Origin: an uncultured Mailhella sp. | GTDB lineage: Bacteria; Desulfobacterota; Desulfovibrionia; Desulfovibrionales; Desulfovibrionaceae | Direction of reading: 5' to 3' | Assembly (NCBI GenBank): GCA_948482415.1 | Contig: CAOMFZ010000119.1 | Coordinates: forward strand, 1-6,583 | DNA: 6,583 nt | In this document: piece after piece, positions 4,202 through 6,583 of the stretch | Numbering within the stretch: the stretch's first letter is position 1 | Layout of the letters: each line of letters starts with the position of its first letter | Position numbers and translations under genes: made by a program | The notes under the pieces: model-generated | What the model was told of the DNA's origin: nothing | The model's input: the letters and a program-made list of their open reading frames with translations, nothing else | Database searches by the model: none

Positions 4202-6448
4202 ATGAGTTTATTAGATTGCACTCGCGTTACTGCCAATGTCGGCGGTAAAGAAATTATTTTGGAAACCGGCAGAATTGCCCGTCAGGCTGCCGGTGCTGTT
4301 TGGATTCAATGTGAAGGAACTGTTTGTCTCACAACAGTTTGCGAAACTCCGCTTGACACCCCAAGGGACTTTTTCCCTCTTACTGTTGAATACGCTGAAA
4401 AAATGTATGCGGCAGGCCGTATTCCCGGCAACTTCTTCCGCCGTGAAATTGGCCGTCCAAGCGATAACGAAACCCTTATTTCCCGCTTGATTGACCGCCC
4501 AATCCGTCCTTTATTCAAAAAAGGTTACGCCAATGAAGTACAGGTTTTGGCACAGGTCTTATCTGCTGACGGCAAAAATATGCCTGACGTACAATGCATT
4601 ACTGCGGCATCTGCTGCTCTTTGCATTTCCCATATTCCTTTTGACGGTCCTGTTGCCGGCGCAAGACTTGGCCGCGTAAACGGACAATTCATCATTAACC
4701 CAACAGTGCAGGAACTGGAAGAAAGCGACCTTGACCTTGTTTTTGCAGCCTCTGAAACCGCTGTTGTCATGGTTGAAGGCGAAGCAAAATTTGTTCCTGA
4801 AAATGTGATTATTGAAGCCCTTGAATGGGGACATAAAGCTATTCAGCCTCTTATCGAAGCTCAAAAAGAACTTGCGCAAAAGGCAGGTAAAACAAAAGTT
4901 CCCTTTACTCCAAAAGAAGACGACGAAGCCCTTTATGCCCATGTGGAAAAACTGGCTCTTGATGCCGGCATGGATAAAGCTCTTCGTGTTCCTGATAAAT
5001 TGGAACGCAAGGCTGCCCGCAAGCAAGTAAAAGACGCTGTTCGCGAAATCATGCAAAATGACCCGGCTTATGCTGAAAACGAAGAGGCTTTGAAAGAAGT
5101 TGACGCTATTTTGGAACACTTGGAAAAGAAAATCGTGCGTCAGCGTATCTTGCAGGAAGGCACCCGCATTGATAACCGTGACACCAAGACTGTCCGTCCT
5201 ATTGAAATTGAAACAAGCGTTCTCCCACGAACACACGGTTCCATTATCTTTGCCCGCGGCGAAACGAAGGCACTTGTTGTGACCACTCTGGGTGCAAGCT
5301 CTGACGAACTTCGCACAGACGGCATTAACAGCGGTGATGAAGTAAAACACTTCATGCTTCACTATAACTTCCCGCCATTCAGTGTCGGCGAAGTAAAACC
5401 CATGCGTATTTCACGCCGTGAAATTGGACACGGACACCTCGCTGAACGCGCATTGAAAGCCATTATCCCCAGTCAGGACGAATTTCCGTTCACTGTTCGC
5501 GTTGTTTCTGAAACAGTGGAATCAAACGGCTCTTCTTCCATGGCTGCTGTCTGCGGCGGCTGCCTGTCTCTTATGGACGCAGGCGTGCCCATTAAAACGC
5601 CTATTGCCGGTGTTGCTATGGGTCTTATCAAAGAAAATGACGAATACCTTGTGCTTACCGATATTTTAGGTGACGAAGACGCCCTCGGCGATATGGACTT
5701 CAAGATTGCCGGCAGTGCTGACGGTATTACCGCTGTACAAATGGATATCAAAATTAATGGTCTTCCTACTGATGTTATGGCTCGTGCCATGGCTCAGGCA
5801 AAAGAAGCCCGCCTGCATATTTTGAAAACCATGCTCACAGCACTTCCTGAATACCGCAAAGAATTATCAGAATACGCTCCGCAGCATGCCAAACTCATGG
5901 TAAATCCTGATACAATCCGCATGATTATTGGTCCCAGCGGCAAAAACATCAAGGCTATTACCAGTGCAACCGGTGCTACCATTGATATTGATGACAGCGG
6001 CGAAATCAGTATTTTTGCTCCAACCCATGAAGCAATGGAAAAAACCAAAGAAATGGTACTTTACTATGACCAAAAACCCGAACTTGGCAAAAACTATACA
6101 GCTAAAGTTCGCAGAATTTTGGAAATTGGCGCTATTGTTGAAGTTCTCCCTAATGTGGAAGCCCTTGTCCACATTTCCCAGCTTGACCTTGGACGTGTAC
6201 AAAAAACCGAAGATGTTGCTCACCTTGGCGAAGACATGCAGGTAAAAGTTATTGAAATCAATGGCGATAAAATCCGTGCAAGCCGCAAAGCCGTTCTTTT
6301 GGAAGCGCAAGGCGTTGAATGGAACCCTGAAGATACTGCCCGCCCTCAAAAAAGAGACCGCGGCGACAGAGATAATCGGGGCGACAGAGGAGACCGCGGT
6401 GACCGTCACGACAGAAAACCACGCCGTGACCGTGAACCAAGAGATTAA
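4202..6448 (+). CDS. pnp: Polyribonucleotide nucleotidyltransferase (PNPase)
   Basis: PNPase is a ring-shaped trimeric 3'-5' exoribonuclease that degrades RNA phosphorolytically to nucleoside diphosphates, and can also add 3' tails. Domains in order: first RNase PH-like domain (about 11-145, with FFRREIGRPS at 78-87), helical linker (about 240-315), second catalytic RNase PH-like domain (about 325-550), KH domain (about 562-620, with GPSG at 577-580) and S1 domain (about 628-698). Active-site segments are RREIGHGHLA (405-414), NGSSSMA (442-448, Ser446 in the phosphate-binding position) and GDEDALGDMDFK (490-501, with Asp493, Asp499 and Lys501). The protein has 748 residues against 711 in E. 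coli; much of the excess is a charged tail from about 711. ATG 4202 is set by AGGAG 7 bases upstream. The gene follows rpsO with a 119-bp structured gap and probably shares its transcript. Three in-frame TAA stop codons end it. Confidence 0.98.
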   Translation: MSLLDCTRVTANVGGKEIILETGRIARQAAGAVWIQCEGTVCLTTVCETPLDTPRDFFPLTVEYAEKMYAAGRIPGNFFRREIGRPSDNETLISRLIDRPIRPLFKKGYANEVQVLAQVLSADGKNMPDVQCITAASAALCISHIPFDGPVAGARLGRVNGQFIINPTVQELEESDLDLVFAASETAVVMVEGEAKFVPENVIIEALEWGHKAIQPLIEAQKELAQKAGKTKVPFTPKEDDEALYAHVEKLALDAGMDKALRVPDKLERKAARKQVKDAVREIMQNDPAYAENEEALKEVDAILEHLEKKIVRQRILQEGTRIDNRDTKTVRPIEIETSVLPRTHGSIIFARGETKALVVTTLGASSDELRTDGINSGDEVKHFMLHYNFPPFSVGEVKPMRISRREIGHGHLAERALKAIIPSQDEFPFTVRVVSETVESNGSSSMAAVCGGCLSLMDAGVPIKTPIAGVAMGLIKENDEYLVLTDILGDEDALGDMDFKIAGSADGITAVQMDIKINGLPTDVMARAMAQAKEARLHILKTMLTALPEYRKELSEYAPQHAKLMVNPDTIRMIIGPSGKNIKAITSATGATIDIDDSGEISIFAPTHEAMEKTKEMVLYYDQKPELGKNYTAKVRRILEIGAIVEVLPNVEALVHISQLDLGRVQKTEDVAHLGEDMQVKVIEINGDKIRASRKAVLLEAQGVEWNPEDTARPQKRDRGDRDNRGDRGDRGDRHDRKPRRDREPRD
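6341..6445 (+). repeat. Arg/Asp/Gly repeat tail encoded at the 3' end of pnp
   Basis: Residues 714-748 of PNPase consist mostly of Arg, Asp and Gly, with repeated GDR and RGD-like units (for example RGDRGDRGDR at 726-735). The region follows the S1 domain and is predicted by composition to be disordered. The DNA repeats are degenerate: the codons vary (CGC, AGA, CGT, CGG for Arg), so this is selection for peptide composition or an old expansion, not a fresh slippage event. Charged tails on PNPase occur in other bacteria; a function in RNA or partner binding is inference. Confidence 0.75.
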
Positions 6449-6490
6449 TAATAACTAGAGCGTTTTCTGTTAACATCAAGAATATTTATT

Positions 6491-6523
6491 CCCTGTTATG
6501 GACAACGTCCATAACAGGGCTTT
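6491..6523 (+). terminator. Strong hairpin ending the truB-rpsO-pnp block
   Basis: CCCTGTTATGGAC (6491-6503) and GTCCATAACAGGG (6507-6519) form a perfect 13-bp stem with an AAC loop, 43 bases after the pnp stop. Only CTTT follows, then GAGGGGG, so the U tract is poor. It could act as an inefficient intrinsic terminator or as a stem protecting the mRNA 3' end from exonucleases such as PNPase itself. Confidence 0.62.
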
Positions 6524-6564
6524 GAGGGGGATAGCGACAGCAGAGATAATCATTTCCCCCAAAG
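6520..6564 (+). repeat. Second inverted repeat downstream of pnp
   Basis: CTTT (6520-6523) and GGGGGA (6526-6531) pair with TCCCCC (6555-6560) and AAAG (6561-6564), leaving a 2-base GA bulge and a 23-base loop. It starts directly after the strong hairpin. Its role is unknown; it is followed by an A-rich stretch, with an ATG as the last three bases of the window, which cannot be assigned to a gene. Confidence 0.35.
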
Positions 6565-6583
6565 AAAATAAAAATTACGAATG

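Noticed and set aside
4559..5362. Long minus-strand open frame (267 codons) opposite pnp
   Set aside because: It lies wholly inside pnp, whose protein is conserved from end to end. The antisense product is rich in Phe and Cys with no family resemblance, as expected of a mirror of biased codons.
5867..6409. Minus-strand open frame of 180 codons opposite the KH/S1 part of pnp
   Set aside because: It is a shadow of a conserved coding region, with no plausible ribosome binding site or family match.
6565..6583. ATG in the last three bases as the start of a next gene
   Set aside because: No Shine-Dalgarno sequence precedes it and no downstream codons are visible, so it cannot be supported.

Overview
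This is a compact bacterial chromosome segment with every gene on the + strand. The protein sequences (S15, TruB, PNPase, a short Pgi) look most like Desulfovibrionaceae or related Desulfobacterota. The DNA is more AT-rich than is typical of classical Desulfovibrio, roughly 40% GC by eye, which would suit a host-associated or reduced member of the group. The taxonomic call is inference from remembered family sequences, not a search.

Left part (1-2274) is metabolic. It holds the 3' three-quarters of a fold-type I PLP aminotransferase of the aspartate aminotransferase family (cut by the window edge) and, 45 bp later, a complete glucose-6-phosphate isomerase (pgi). The middle part (2333-2620) is a small DUF503/YlxP-family gene, followed by a 263-bp, very AT-rich, hairpin-dense gap with no recognisable gene.

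Right part (2884-6448) is a translation and RNA-processing block: truB (tRNA pseudouridine-55 synthase), rpsO (ribosomal protein S15) and pnp (polynucleotide phosphorylase). In Bacillus subtilis the order is infB-ylxP-rbfA-truB-ribC-rpsO-pnpA. Here the DUF503 gene and truB-rpsO-pnp keep that order, but rbfA is missing from between them and pgi, not infB, lies upstream, so the cluster looks eroded or rearranged.

The most interesting signals are in the short intergenic RNAs. Immediately before the pnp ribosome binding site is a long, nearly perfect stem-loop (4125-4189; 20 Watson-Crick pairs plus 2 wobbles). It resembles in position and size the RNase III-processed leader through which E. coli PNPase autoregulates. 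Its 3' arm contains a CTCC that could instead pair with the pnp Shine-Dalgarno sequence, and its 5' arm can form a competing terminator-like hairpin with a T7 tract, so the leader could switch between several states. A smaller version (hairpin versus Shine-Dalgarno pairing) lies in front of rpsO. PNPase also carries a C-terminal tail of Arg/Asp/Gly repeats. A perfect 13-bp stem hairpin follows pnp and ends the block.
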